A program made the translations under genes and the position numbers. From a virus: a DNA stretch of 50,075 bases. This document shows positions 5,278 to 13,651 of this stretch, in pieces. The stretch spans positions 1 to 50,075 of the IMG/VR virus record IMGVR_UViG_3300043395_003474; one strand, given 5' to 3'. The first letter of the stretch is position 1. Each line of letters begins with the position of its first letter. The notes under the pieces were generated by a model that saw nothing but the letters and a program-made list of their open reading frames with translations, searched no databases and was not told where the DNA came from.

Positions 5278-5694
5278 TTATTCTGCGCCGTGAACGCGCT
5301 TGTCGCCAAGAATATTTTCAACATAATTCTTAGCAAAGCCCTGAGCATCAGCCAAGAGCTCATCAGTCTCTGCAAGCATTTCTGCACGCTTTGCAAGACG
5401 AGCTTCTTCTTGTTGAGCCCGAGATACCTTTTTCATGGTGTCAAGATTTGAAGCCTTGATACCTACGTCCTTAAGCATCTTAGTAACAGATACTTCCTTG
5501 GTCTTAAGCTTCGAAGCCTTTACTGCCTTAGGAACATCTCCCTTAGCAAGCTTCTTATTAGCATTAAAGATATAGACATAAGCATTCTGCTTAGGAACAT
5601 TAAGCTCCTTCACAACCAAAGCAACCAAATCCTTCTTAACCATGTTAGGATTAGACTTGATCAATTCAGCAACCATTGCAATCTTACCAGCCAT
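5278..5694 (-). CDS. Basic helical DNA-binding-type protein
   Basis: 138 residues, Lys/Ala-rich. Residues 1-50 (KIAMVAELIKSNPNMVKKDL, then VALVVKELNVPKQNAYVYIF) look like a helix-turn-helix module. The remainder is a charged helix with likely coiled-coil character. I use ATG 5694 because GGAG lies eight bases upstream; ATG 5700 is only three from it. The gene is monocistronic, with promoter TTGCAT-16-TATAAT at 5732-5759. Similar small nucleoid-like proteins occur in marine T4-like phages; the function is not established. Confidence 0.7.
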   Translation of the reverse strand: MAGKIAMVAELIKSNPNMVKKDLVALVVKELNVPKQNAYVYIFNANKKLAKGDVPKAVKASKLKTKEVSVTKMLKDVGIKASNLDTMKKVSRAQQEEARLAKRAEMLAETDELLADAQGFAKNYVENILGDKRVHGAE

Positions 5695-5731
5695 GAACAT
5701 TTCTCCTTTGTTTGTTTCAATGACATTTCTT

Positions 5732-5759
5732 ATTATAACGAAGATTTAAATAAATGCAA
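5732..5759 (-). promoter_or_regulatory. Early promoter TTGCAT-16-TATAAT
   Basis: -35 at 5754-5759 and -10 at 5732-5737 stand before the 5278-5694 gene. The rest of the gap 5760-6011 holds an A/T-rich stretch and the terminator at 5850-5920. Confidence 0.65.
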
Positions 5760-5849
5760 CCCGTTTTTTATTGACTTGGCCCATTTGTTTGTCTCTTCAT
5801 TATATTAATAATATACCCTATTTTTTAAATAATGGCACGCGGTTTTTTC

Positions 5850-5920
5850 AAAAAAAAATTCTGTAATGAAATCAACGAGTTAGGCCGGGGTGGCTAACCT
5901 ATTGAAATCATTACAGAATT
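5850..5920 (-). terminator. Long-stem terminator ending the helicase/polymerase operon
   Basis: Inverted repeats begin with 13 perfect pairs (AATTCTGTAATGA with TCATTACAGAATT). After mismatches come TCAA and GTTAG pairs around a G/C-rich loop. The minus-strand 3' arm runs straight into nine T residues. Its 3' arm contains the recurrent TTGAnnTCATTA motif seen after regA and folE. Confidence 0.75.
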
Positions 5921-6011
5921 TTTGATAAAATATAGTTGATTTTATTAGGTTTTTATGCTAAAATATAAAATATATTTTCATATATTAGCAAAATCTTATA
6001 TAAAAAACCTG

Positions 6012-6260
6012 CTAATGTAAAGATCTTTTATATTTTGTAAAATCTATGACATTTTCATTAGAAACCTCTAATATAGGGTCACCTGTATATTCTTTGAGCC
6101 TAAACATTCGATTTTCCTGACCTTCTGGTAATTCTTGGCCAAGAAGTTGCCATATCTCAGATTCGTATATTACTGATCGGCCTGATTGTAATTGAGAAGC
6201 AAAATAGGATAGAATAACATCTGCTACCCATTCAGCATATTCTTCATCTTCATCCATCAT
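6012..6260 (-). CDS. Hypothetical acidic protein, end of the helicase operon
   Basis: 82 residues, very acidic at the start (MMDEDEEYAEWVADVILSYF), predicted all-helical then beta, no membrane segment. The start overlaps the stop of gp41 (GTATGATGG), so it is translationally coupled to the helicase. It is last before the long-stem terminator. Family unknown. Confidence 0.65.
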   Translation of the reverse strand: MMDEDEEYAEWVADVILSYFASQLQSGRSVIYESEIWQLLGQELPEGQENRMFRLKEYTGDPILEVSNENVIDFTKYKRSLH

Positions 6261-7639
6261 ACCAGTAACTCACTGAAACGAGATTTTTTATCGTTATCCA
6301 ATGTTTGACCAGCTTTTGTTCTGTTGAATACTGGTGTATCATCAATAAGATTATCTTGTGCTGATTGTTCGGTATTAAACAATTTCATTTTTGCTCTATC
6401 AATGCCTACAACAAATTTTTTATTCATGGTAGGATCATTGTAACGATTCTTCAATTGTTTAACCATAATCTGATTAAGTCTTTCTAACTCTTCAGTACTT
6501 ACTAAAGCAAACATTAAATCCGCAGTAGCAGGTAGACCAAAGGACTCAGCAGTATCTGTAAGTTCAACATCGGAATTGCCATAACCGCCTCTGGTAGTCT
6601 GTGTAGCAGATACAATAGGCACATTAAACTCAACGGCAAGACCACGTAATTCCTCAGCAATAGCCTTGATGTATGTGTACGAGTTAACATTAGAACCAGA
6701 ACGTATTCTGCTACTACTACATATATTAAGATAGTCAATATAGATGACATCGGGTATAAAATTGCGCTTAATTCTAAGTTCATTGATCAAATGCCTGAAG
6801 TTAGCTGATCCTGCAGATGCTGTAGGATACTCTTTAATAATTAGCTTACCAACTGTCTTTTCTTTTACTCTACCAATCTTTTTATCATATACGTCTTTTG
6901 GCATGACACCAAGTTCGTCTACAGTTACGTTGAGAAGATTGGCATCAATACGTTCTGCAATCTTCTCTTCTGACATTTCCATTGTTATATAGAGAACATT
7001 CCTACCACTCACTAAATTGTGAGAAGCACAATGACACATAAACAAAGACTTACCAACACCAGTGCCGGCCAAAGCGATATTGAGAGTCTTGCGGACCAAG
7101 CCGCCTTTCGTAATCTTGTTAAAGAATTCCAAGTCGAAGGGAATATGTTCTTCCCTGCGATGATAGAAATCATATCGATTATCGCTATTAAGAAAATAGT
7201 CATGACCCACGCTAACATCAAAAGACACCCCAAGAGCATCGCTGAGAAGAGTGGGTATGGAGCCAGTGCTTGAAGCTCCGGACTTATCATCGAGGATTTT
7301 AATCGACGCCATAATTGCATTGTAAATAGCCTTATCTTGACAGAACTTTTCTGTACTATCTAACAACCATTGTATATCTGTATTATCTGTCTGTAGATCT
7401 TCAATAGTACGTTTAGAATCTTTAAACGTAGTTTCAGAAAGACCTTCTCTATTATTCAACTCAAGAAACAACACTTCCTTGGTAGGAGTGTTGTTATACT
7501 TTTGTACATAATCAGAAATTAATTTATATACAACCTTATCGGGTTGATTTTGAAAATATTCATCCTTAAGAAAAGGTAGAACCTTTCTTGCAAATGCTTC
7601 ATTATAAACTAAATGTGATAGTATTGTTTTTTCAATCAT
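6257..7639 (-). CDS. 41: Replicative DNA helicase, T4 gp41 type (DnaB family)
   Basis: 460 residues. The N-terminal helical domain (residues 1-150) is followed by a RecA-like core. Walker A is GTGVGKS in NIALAGTGVGKSLFMCHCAS, about residue 190. Walker B is VIYIDYLNI, about residue 300. Next come TQTTRGGYG and the ESFGLPATAD segment of the DnaB/gp41 family. The enzyme unwinds duplex DNA 5' to 3' at the phage fork with gp43. It overlaps the upstream gene 7632-8027 by eight bases and is in one operon with UvsX and gp43, as in other T4-like phages. Primase gp61 and loader gp59 are not seen in this window. Confidence 0.95.
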   Translation of the reverse strand: MIEKTILSHLVYNEAFARKVLPFLKDEYFQNQPDKVVYKLISDYVQKYNNTPTKEVLFLELNNREGLSETTFKDSKRTIEDLQTDNTDIQWLLDSTEKFCQDKAIYNAIMASIKILDDKSGASSTGSIPTLLSDALGVSFDVSVGHDYFLNSDNRYDFYHRREEHIPFDLEFFNKITKGGLVRKTLNIALAGTGVGKSLFMCHCASHNLVSGRNVLYITMEMSEEKIAERIDANLLNVTVDELGVMPKDVYDKKIGRVKEKTVGKLIIKEYPTASAGSANFRHLINELRIKRNFIPDVIYIDYLNICSSSRIRSGSNVNSYTYIKAIAEELRGLAVEFNVPIVSATQTTRGGYGNSDVELTDTAESFGLPATADLMFALVSTEELERLNQIMVKQLKNRYNDPTMNKKFVVGIDRAKMKLFNTEQSAQDNLIDDTPVFNRTKAGQTLDNDKKSRFSELLV

Positions 7640-8027
7640 TCTTTTTCATGTGCTCATAACATGTACGACGATATTCTTCTTCTGAAGACCACCCACAAGT
7701 AGCTTCTTCCCAGCAGTCTGGTTCATCACACATATTTAATAGTGGTTTCAAATGTTTATATTCTGCATATTGATATTCTTTGATGACTTTTCTAATCTCA
7801 TCCATAATGTTTAAATCAAATTCATTGGAAATAGTTAGTCCATCACTGCATAAAGGAGCATATGCCTCGGGTCCAAACCCAAGACGATCATAAATTAAAT
7901 AGCGATACGAGCCGCCTTCTTTGGCATGATCAACAATATGTTTGAATACCCATTGAGTAACTGCTAGTTTGTGTATATCAGATACTTCTTTAAGAATATC
8001 TTCTAATGAATAAAAATCATCACTCAT
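7632..8027 (-). CDS. Hypothetical protein with a C-terminal Cys/His cluster
   Basis: 131 residues. The N-terminal 85 are helical. The C-terminal part has Cys residues in CDEPDC, ATCGW and TCYEHMK, spaced like a small zinc-binding site. It lies between uvsX and gp41 with ATGA-type overlaps on both sides, implying expression with the replication proteins. No function is assigned. Confidence 0.65.
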   Translation of the reverse strand: MSDDFYSLEDILKEVSDIHKLAVTQWVFKHIVDHAKEGGSYRYLIYDRLGFGPEAYAPLCSDGLTISNEFDLNIMDEIRKVIKEYQYAEYKHLKPLLNMCDEPDCWEEATCGWSSEEEYRRTCYEHMKKND

Positions 8028-8224
8028 TTATTAAAACTTTCAATAACAGCTTTTCTACCTTCTTTCTGATATTGATTTTCAAATATAAGAATTGTTTTGC
8101 GAAGCATACCAACAGCTAGTAACAACAGATCATTTTGATCATCACACATCATGATCTGTGTTTCTATTGGAAGCATGAGACGTTCTATACGTCTCTCCAT
8201 CTTCTCATTATTCGTCATCGTCAA
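8024..8224 (-). CDS. Hypothetical small protein between uvsX and gp41
   Basis: 66 residues, predicted helical (RRIERLMLPIETQIMM, then LLLLAVGMLRKTILIF). It overlaps the end of uvsX by 17 bases and the next gene by four. The family is unknown; overlaps on both sides support real translation. Confidence 0.6.
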   Translation of the reverse strand: MTMTNNEKMERRIERLMLPIETQIMMCDDQNDLLLLAVGMLRKTILIFENQYQKEGRKAVIESFNK

Positions 8225-9266
8225 CTTCGTCTGAATCTTGTTGAATCAATGAACCACCAACAAGAGTGTATTTGCTCTTAATGAAATTGGCGAAGTCGGT
8301 CTTGGAAAAGACTTCTTTCCACACTGTGCCATTATCTTCAATATCAGCAGCACGCATCTTGTTGCCAACTACTTCACCTGTAGCCCGGTCAACCAATTGA
8401 TACCAACCATTAGAAGGCTTAACAACATAGCCACCCTCAATAGCCAAATCAAGTAATCCGGACCACTTTTTAATCCCGCCTTCATAGCTAACTGTGATAG
8501 GAATCTTTGACTTTTCTTTAACATAACGTGACTTCTCTACATTGATGATGAAGTGATAGCCAGCAATACCATCTGAGTCTTTATCTTGTTGACGACCAAG
8601 AATCCAAATTGTATCTGCTGAGTAATAGATACCTGTACCACCGCCAACAATAGCCTTAGGGAACATTCCAATTTCCATATAGGTATGATTAACAACAATC
8701 AAAGGAATGTCCTTAAGAGTGAGATGGGGGGTTACCATACGAAAGAGTGACTTCAATGACTTAGCACGAGACATATCTGCAACTGACTTCTCGTTCATAG
8801 TATCTTCTACTTCTTTCTTAGAAGCAAGGTTACCAACAGAGTCAATAACAATCACAACCTTATCATTACGACCAATTTCATTCATCTGCTTCATAATATC
8901 AAACTTAAGTTGTTCAATATCAGTGATAGGCGTATGAATGACACGATCCATATCAATACCAAATGATTCAAAATATCCTTGCGGAGTACCAAACTCTGAA
9001 TCATAGAATAAAAGAACACTATCAGCATACTGTTTCATATAAGCCGATGCCATAAGGAGAGAAAAGGCAGACTTAAAATGTTTAGATGGACCAGCCAATA
9101 CTGTAAGTCCTGGCGTAAGACCTCCATCTACACTACCTGATAGTGCAACGTTCACCATTGGAACGTTAGTAGTAATCATATCCTTCTTACCATAAACCCT
9201 GGAGTCGGTAAGAATAGATGTTTCTTGAATAGTAGAATTTTTAATGAGACGGTTAATTAACGACAT
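8208..9266 (-). CDS. uvsX: UvsX recombinase (RecA-like)
   Basis: 352 residues. The P-loop GPSKHFKS lies in LTVLAGPSKHFKSAFSLLMA (about residues 52-71). Walker B is VVIVIDSVGNLASKKE (about 138-153). Acidic C-terminal tail DSDEVDDDE. It is the strand-exchange protein of T4-type recombination-dependent replication, loaded by UvsY (47775-48209 here) and coordinated with UvsW. The AGPSKHFKS form of Walker A and the acidic tail are characteristic of T4-like UvsX. Confidence 0.95.
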   Translation of the reverse strand: MSLINRLIKNSTIQETSILTDSRVYGKKDMITTNVPMVNVALSGSVDGGLTPGLTVLAGPSKHFKSAFSLLMASAYMKQYADSVLLFYDSEFGTPQGYFESFGIDMDRVIHTPITDIEQLKFDIMKQMNEIGRNDKVVIVIDSVGNLASKKEVEDTMNEKSVADMSRAKSLKSLFRMVTPHLTLKDIPLIVVNHTYMEIGMFPKAIVGGGTGIYYSADTIWILGRQQDKDSDGIAGYHFIINVEKSRYVKEKSKIPITVSYEGGIKKWSGLLDLAIEGGYVVKPSNGWYQLVDRATGEVVGNKMRAADIEDNGTVWKEVFSKTDFANFIKSKYTLVGGSLIQQDSDEVDDDE

Positions 9267-9283
9267 AATATATCCTTGTTCAA

Positions 9284-9541
9284 TTATGATTTAAGAACAT
9301 TATCAAGCTTTTTAATAAATTCATCAATCTTTTTTTCGCGGTCTGGCCAAACAATATTCGGTTTGTCTGGATTCTTCTTAAGATTATTAAGAAGAGGCAT
9401 AATCATCTTATACATTGTCTCTGCTTTTGTCTGAGCAATAGCTGCTTGCTGTTCCTTCTCATTTACAGCATCTGTCAAGTCATCACTAAAGTCAAAACCA
9501 AAATCAAAATCGGTATCTACGTCTAAATAATTTTTTGACAT
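9284..9541 (-). CDS. Hypothetical protein between gp43 and uvsX
   Basis: 85 residues. The first 25 are strongly acidic and aromatic (DVDTDFDFGFDFSDDL), followed by a helical basic region ending KKLDNVLKS. Acidic N-terminal tails of this kind can mimic DNA or bind single-strand-binding partners, but this is speculation. It sits 9 bases after gp43 and 17 before uvsX in the replication operon. Confidence 0.65.
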   Translation of the reverse strand: MSKNYLDVDTDFDFGFDFSDDLTDAVNEKEQQAAIAQTKAETMYKMIMPLLNNLKKNPDKPNIVWPDREKKIDEFIKKLDNVLKS

Positions 9542-9550
9542 TTTATTCCC

Positions 9551-12076
9551 TTATACAAAAAAATCTTCTAATGTAGCTCTTTTTTCAACCTGCCATCCGA
9601 TTGCATCAAGAATGGTCTTAATAGGTTCAACAAAAGCTTTTTCAAATTGAGTATCATAATCTATGTATTGTTCCATACCTAATTGTCTAGGTAATGTTCC
9701 AGGACATGCAAAGACATTTTCTCTGACAGGATTAGGAAGCTTCATATAACAAAATTTAATTTTATCACCATCCTGAATTAAAGGAAAGCGGGTATTTAAT
9801 TTCTTTTGTTTGAGTACCCAGTTATGAAGCAGAGCTCCTCTTACATGAATAGGCGTACCTTTTTTGTATATGCTATTATGATCGGTGTATTCGCCCATAT
9901 TTTTACATCCTCTTGGGAAGGCGATATCTTCAAAAGGTAGAGTTGCAAAATCTTTACGGAATTTCTGAATAAATTCAATTGTAGCTTCTTCAGACTCATT
10001 CATAATGATTTTAATACATTTTTTAATATTATCACGGCATGAAGAAGGTGTTGAAGATCTGACAGCCTCAATGCCCTTGATCTTTAACTTAGGTTCATTG
10101 TAAGATACACCCTCGTTGTTCCACACATTCATAATGTAACGTTTCTTGGCTGTCCAGATAGCTTTATCTGCAATAGCCTCACGCTTCATTTTCATTTTTT
10201 GTGAGTAGGCATTAACATATCTGCTAAGGCGTTCAAAACATTCATCAATATAAGGTTCAAGTTTATCTTGACAGAATTTATCAACGATCTCGACTGTGTC
10301 TCTAGTTGATAATTTATCAGAAGCAATGTGAGAGACCAACTTGTCAAGCGTAATATACATAGAATCCGTATCACAGGCAATGACATAGTCTTCATCCTTT
10401 GTCTTCAATAATTTATTTAAATACTTATTCATTTCACGTTCAATCCAGCGTGTTGCTAATTGACCTGATAATGTAATAGCCTCTGCCAACTTATCATCAT
10501 ACCATCTGAAGTATTCGTTTGACAGAGCACCGTAAACAGAGTTAAGCTGATACTTTCTAGCTATCTGCATATTATGATTTTGTGCAATTGCTTTTTTATT
10601 TTCTTCAGACTTATCTAATTCATAAGCTTTCTCAGCTTCAATCATTTTCTTTTTATAGGTTGAACGTTCTTTATAAAATCTATCCATCAATTCGGCAAGG
10701 AATCCTACCTGGTCTTTGTCAAACATACATCCGTTGCCAGTGATGGAAAGATTTTGAGATTCCAACTGATTGCGAATAGAAGGATCACTGAAAGCACCAT
10801 CAAGGATCTTTCCTACACCATCTTCACCCTCAATGTAAGGAATGCGTCCAACAAATGTTTCAGGTGAAATATTATACTGCATAATGATATGAGGATAAAG
10901 AGAGTTCAAGTCAAAAGAAACAACCCATTTATGCATACCGGTTTGTGGATCTTTTACATATCCGCCAACAATCTTCTCTTCTTTATTACCTACTTTCATC
11001 TGAGGAACAACTATATTCTTGGCAATAAGATTGTTATGAATAATAGTATCCCACATACGCACAGTAGTAAATGTTTCTTGATAGTTAACTTTACCGTCAT
11101 AGGCCAGAGCAAATACTTGCTCAATGAATTTAAGCTTATCATCTAGTCTAGCAACAAGATCAACATCTCGAATATTATACTCAATGAATAATTGATAATT
11201 CTTTTTATAAAGATCAAACAATGAATCATATTCTGAGTAATCCATTTTCTTTTCGCCAAGTTCAGCATTGGCAATATGATTTAAAGAATAAGATTCTTGC
11301 ATTGTAAAAGAAAACTTCTTATACAATTGCATATAGTCTAGGATAGCAATACCTGCAGGAATGTATGTTTTTTGAGCTTCGCGTGTCCCAACAGTTACCT
11401 CACGTTCCTGAATAATATCATAAGGTGAAATCTTTTTAGACATTGATTCACCAAGAATACGTCTAATACGATTTACAATATAAGGAATATCAAAGAATTC
11501 AACGTTCCATCCTGTAACCACATCTGGCGCAAAAGATTTTGAACGCCACACATCTAAGAACTTAAGAAGAAGTTCAGTTTCATCTTTACATTTAAGGTAT
11601 TTTACTTTAGGATCATCAGTAACAAACTCACCACAACCCAAGACAATAAACATATCGTCTTTCTTCATTGTAATAGCTGTAATGGGTTTATCAGCATTAG
11701 CAATGTCAGGAAATCCCTGATCTGCCGCAACTTCGATATCGATATTAACTACTGAAATTAATTTAGGATCATAGTCAATTCTGTCAGGATAATAATCATT
11801 GATAAAAGGGCAGATATAATTAGTTGTTCCGTAGATCTCAAAACCTTCAACTTCGCCATATCTCTTGACAAAATCACGAGCTTCTGAAATAGAATCAAAA
11901 TCGATTCTATCTACAGGTTTACCTTTTAGATTACGATATTGTGTAGCTGTTGAACCTCTTGAATGTACAAACAAGTAGGGTTTATAAGGTATGACTTGTT
12001 GTACTCGTTGACCATTTTCATAGCCACGAAGGTAAATGTCATTACGAATAAGGGTAACGTTTGTGTAAAATTGCAT
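9551..12076 (-). CDS. 43: Family B DNA polymerase, T4 gp43 type
   Basis: 841 residues from ATG 12076; an upstream TTG at 12097 would add seven. The 3'-5' exonuclease motif is NIDIEVAAD. Polymerase motif A is FDLNSLYPHIIMQYNISPE, motif B is ARKYQLNSVYGALSNEY, and motif C is YVIACDTDSMYI. The C-terminal end EDFFV is consistent with a clamp-interacting tail. It replicates phage DNA with gp45, gp44/62 and gp41. Its length is slightly below T4 gp43. Its promoter, TTGATT-17-TATATT, lies at 12103-12131, directly after the terminator of the preceding unit. Confidence 0.96.
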   Translation of the reverse strand: MQFYTNVTLIRNDIYLRGYENGQRVQQVIPYKPYLFVHSRGSTATQYRNLKGKPVDRIDFDSISEARDFVKRYGEVEGFEIYGTTNYICPFINDYYPDRIDYDPKLISVVNIDIEVAADQGFPDIANADKPITAITMKKDDMFIVLGCGEFVTDDPKVKYLKCKDETELLLKFLDVWRSKSFAPDVVTGWNVEFFDIPYIVNRIRRILGESMSKKISPYDIIQEREVTVGTREAQKTYIPAGIAILDYMQLYKKFSFTMQESYSLNHIANAELGEKKMDYSEYDSLFDLYKKNYQLFIEYNIRDVDLVARLDDKLKFIEQVFALAYDGKVNYQETFTTVRMWDTIIHNNLIAKNIVVPQMKVGNKEEKIVGGYVKDPQTGMHKWVVSFDLNSLYPHIIMQYNISPETFVGRIPYIEGEDGVGKILDGAFSDPSIRNQLESQNLSITGNGCMFDKDQVGFLAELMDRFYKERSTYKKKMIEAEKAYELDKSEENKKAIAQNHNMQIARKYQLNSVYGALSNEYFRWYDDKLAEAITLSGQLATRWIEREMNKYLNKLLKTKDEDYVIACDTDSMYITLDKLVSHIASDKLSTRDTVEIVDKFCQDKLEPYIDECFERLSRYVNAYSQKMKMKREAIADKAIWTAKKRYIMNVWNNEGVSYNEPKLKIKGIEAVRSSTPSSCRDNIKKCIKIIMNESEEATIEFIQKFRKDFATLPFEDIAFPRGCKNMGEYTDHNSIYKKGTPIHVRGALLHNWVLKQKKLNTRFPLIQDGDKIKFCYMKLPNPVRENVFACPGTLPRQLGMEQYIDYDTQFEKAFVEPIKTILDAIGWQVEKRATLEDFFV

Positions 12077-12102
12077 AATGTATTGATTCCAGCTCAATCT
12101 AT

Positions 12103-12131
12103 AATATAGAACAGAAACAGAAATAAATCAA
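12103..12131 (-). promoter_or_regulatory. Early promoter TTGATT-17-TATATT before gp43
   Basis: -35 at 12126-12131 and -10 at 12103-12108 with exact 17-base spacing, between the terminator at 12134-12160 and gp43. Confidence 0.8.
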
Positions 12132-12133
12132 CA

Positions 12134-12160
12134 ATAAAAAAGGGGGCCGAAGCCCCCTCA
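12134..12160 (-). terminator. Intrinsic terminator after the phasin-like gene
   Basis: GGGGGC, a UUCG-type loop and GCCCCC are followed by TTTTTT on the minus strand, four bases after the stop at 12164. Confidence 0.92.
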
Positions 12161-12163
12161 GTG

Positions 12164-12472
12164 TTACTTATATGATGGGTTGTAGTGTTTGAAAGCTTCT
12201 CTCCAGAAAGATGAATAAAGATCGTCACTCATCTTTGACTGCATAGCTTTAAACGCCTTACCATTCCAAAGCTGTTCATTAATCTTTGCAAGTTCACTAG
12301 CAATGACACCAACTGCACTTACTGTTGCCTTGACAGCTTCTTTTGTATATGCAGTCTGAGCATCTACGAAACCATTAAGACTTTCTGCAATAACTGGATT
12401 AGTTACTACTGACTTGACTACAGCTTTTTTTGCACTCTGAACAGTGTCTATAAAAGTATTAAGTTCTTCCAT
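12164..12472 (-). CDS. Phasin-like helical protein
   Basis: 102 residues from ATG 12472, chosen because AGGAG lies seven bases upstream and the start overlaps the stop of the mini-ORF 12472-12525 (TGATG). The sequence is one long amphipathic helical domain (ELNTFIDTVQSAKKAVVKSV, then NGFVDAQTAYTKEAVKATVS) ending with WREAFKHYNPSYK. Size and helix pattern resemble phasins, surface proteins of alphaproteobacterial storage granules, but this is only a resemblance. It closes the Hsp20 unit before a strong terminator. Confidence 0.6.
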   Translation of the reverse strand: MEELNTFIDTVQSAKKAVVKSVVTNPVIAESLNGFVDAQTAYTKEAVKATVSAVGVIASELAKINEQLWNGKAFKAMQSKMSDDLYSSFWREAFKHYNPSYK

Positions 12473-12525
12473 CACTTTGCTCCTGTGTTGATGAAGACTA
12501 GTTCGTCTACTGTATATGGCCACAT
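12472..12525 (-). CDS. 17-residue mini-ORF, possible leader peptide
   Basis: It encodes MWPYTVDELVFINTGAK. AAGGGG lies six bases before ATG 12525, and its stop overlaps the start of the phasin-like gene (TGATG). This suggests a coupling leader, but with so short an ORF chance cannot be excluded. Confidence 0.35.
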   Translation of the reverse strand: MWPYTVDELVFINTGAK

Positions 12526-12535
12526 GGTGTTCCCC

Positions 12536-12601
12536 TTATGTATGTTTGAAGAACAAGTGACCAACAACAGCCGTCACTAAAAGTGTTACAGCATCAATCA
12601 T
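12536..12601 (-). CDS. 21-residue hydrophobic mini-protein
   Basis: It encodes MIDAVTLLVTAVVGHLFFKHT, a single potential membrane helix. ATG 12601 overlaps the stop of the DUF1127 gene (ATGA). Tiny membrane peptides are common in phage early operons. Evidence is limited to the coupled start and hydrophobicity. Confidence 0.35.
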   Translation of the reverse strand: MIDAVTLLVTAVVGHLFFKHT

Positions 12602-12753
12602 AGGTGGGATCTTACTACATCATAGATATTGGATCTATGTATACCAATATCCGCAAGATCTTTATCTGAAAGTGCACTTAGTTCACGAACAGTTTTTCTC
12701 ATTCTCGCTTGGCGTGTAAGCCAACGAGATATTTTTTTACCTAACTTTGTCAT
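12598..12753 (-). CDS. DUF1127 (YjiS-like) mini-protein
   Basis: 51 residues, basic N-terminus (MTKLGKKISRWLTRQARMRK), then the family core ELSALSDKDLADIGIHRSNI. The L(S/D)D.(D/E)LADIG(I/L).R.(D/N)I signature is characteristic of DUF1127, short Arg-rich proteins abundant in Alphaproteobacteria and linked there to RNA binding and phosphate/carbon physiology. It begins one base after the Hsp20 stop and its stop overlaps the next mini-ORF, so it is coupled within the unit. It may modulate host regulation or derive from the host. Confidence 0.85.
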   Translation of the reverse strand: MTKLGKKISRWLTRQARMRKTVRELSALSDKDLADIGIHRSNIYDVVRSHL

Positions 12754-12754
12754 A

Positions 12755-13264
12755 TTACTTTACTTTCTTATTTTCTTCTGTTAGAAGTTGCTTTGTGTCA
12801 GCGACTTTGCTCTCAGTGGCAGTATCAGTAATATCAATCTTCTTAGGCTTCTTTGAATCAGGAATGATGTTCTCGAGCCAAATCTTAAGCATGCCGTTTA
12901 CTAGTTCAGCATTCTTAATTTCCACAGTGTCTGCGAGAGAGAACTTACGAGTGAATGCACGATCAGCAATACCCTTGTGAAGATAATCTACATTAGTATC
13001 TTCGCTTCCAATTGCTGAGTTGCCGGAAATAATTAGTGAACCATCCTGGAAAGTCATATCAAGTTGATGCTTACCAAAACCAGCAACTGCCATTTCGATG
13101 ACGTACTTATTGTCGTCAACTTTGGCAATATTATATGGTGGATAGTTTGGGATTACTTTTGAGAGAGTTTCGTTTGCTTCTTCGAATCTCTTGATCATTG
13201 GTTCAAAACCAACGAAATAACGGTCGAAATTTGGCAAATCAAAAAGTCTTGCTAAATTAGTCAT
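12755..13264 (-). CDS. Small heat-shock protein, Hsp20/IbpA family
   Basis: 169 residues from ATG 13264, which has AGGAGG six bases upstream. Upstream in-frame codons lack a ribosome site. The N-terminal motif FDRYFVGFEPMIKRFEEANE matches IbpA-type Hsp20. The alpha-crystallin domain runs from about residue 50 (YNIAKVDDNKYVIEMAVAGF) to KIWLENIIPDSKKPKKIDI. It is a holdase chaperone, and Hsp20 genes are common in T4-like phages of marine bacteria. First gene of a unit containing DUF1127 and the phasin-like protein. Confidence 0.93.
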   Translation of the reverse strand: MTNLARLFDLPNFDRYFVGFEPMIKRFEEANETLSKVIPNYPPYNIAKVDDNKYVIEMAVAGFGKHQLDMTFQDGSLIISGNSAIGSEDTNVDYLHKGIADRAFTRKFSLADTVEIKNAELVNGMLKIWLENIIPDSKKPKKIDITDTATESKVADTKQLLTEENKKVK

Positions 13265-13318
13265 ATGTGTCCTCCTGTTAAGCAAGGTTAATGTAAATGT
13301 GAATCCATAAGGCATTCA

Positions 13319-13326
13319 CATAAATA
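13319..13326 (+). promoter_or_regulatory. Late-type box CATAAATA upstream of the plus-strand small-protein operon
   Basis: Plus-strand CATAAATA lies 112 bases upstream of the first gene of the 13438-15192 operon. A weaker copy, CATAAATT, lies at 13374-13381. Assignment as a late promoter is tentative. Confidence 0.4.
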
Positions 13327-13437
13327 TATATAATATGTTTCTCTTAATAATGCACCGGAAAACGAATAGCTGACATAAATTTTTTTATTACCCCCTCTAA
13401 AAAGGAGTATAAAATCGACGTCCCACAGACGTTTGAT

Positions 13438-13644
13438 ATGGAGTGGTCTCAATGTTATTGGCGATTAGTGTATTGGCAACATAATGTGAAGGAGTACAAT
13501 TACCCCAGATGGGACGTAAAGTCCGACTGGTCGAAGCAGTCTATTTACAATGCGTGGGTGGAAGCGGTGAGTAAATCAGATCCTACTATCAGGATAAGAT
13601 TAACTTGTCAAAACGGAAAGTATATAGTTCTAGATACCAGATGA
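13438..13644 (+). CDS. Hypothetical small protein, first gene of plus-strand operon
   Basis: 68 residues, Trp/Tyr-rich (MEWSQCYWRLVYWQHNVKEY). The ATG has no obvious ribosome site. An AAGGAG stretch at 13402-13407 sits six bases before an in-frame ATC (13414), which would add eight residues (IDVPQTFD), so a non-canonical start is conceivable. The next gene starts eight bases after the stop. Family unknown. Confidence 0.5.
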   Translation: MEWSQCYWRLVYWQHNVKEYNYPRWDVKSDWSKQSIYNAWVEAVSKSDPTIRIRLTCQNGKYIVLDTR

Positions 13645-13651
13645 GGATATT

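Noticed and set aside
6514-7320. Hydrophobic ORFs on both strands inside the helicase gene
   Set aside because: Frame-shifted shadows of gp41, whose motifs are intact and continuous.
12164-12523. Longer start at 12523 for the phasin-like gene
   Set aside because: ATG 12472 has AGGAG at seven bases and a TGATG overlap with the mini-ORF; the upstream start has neither.
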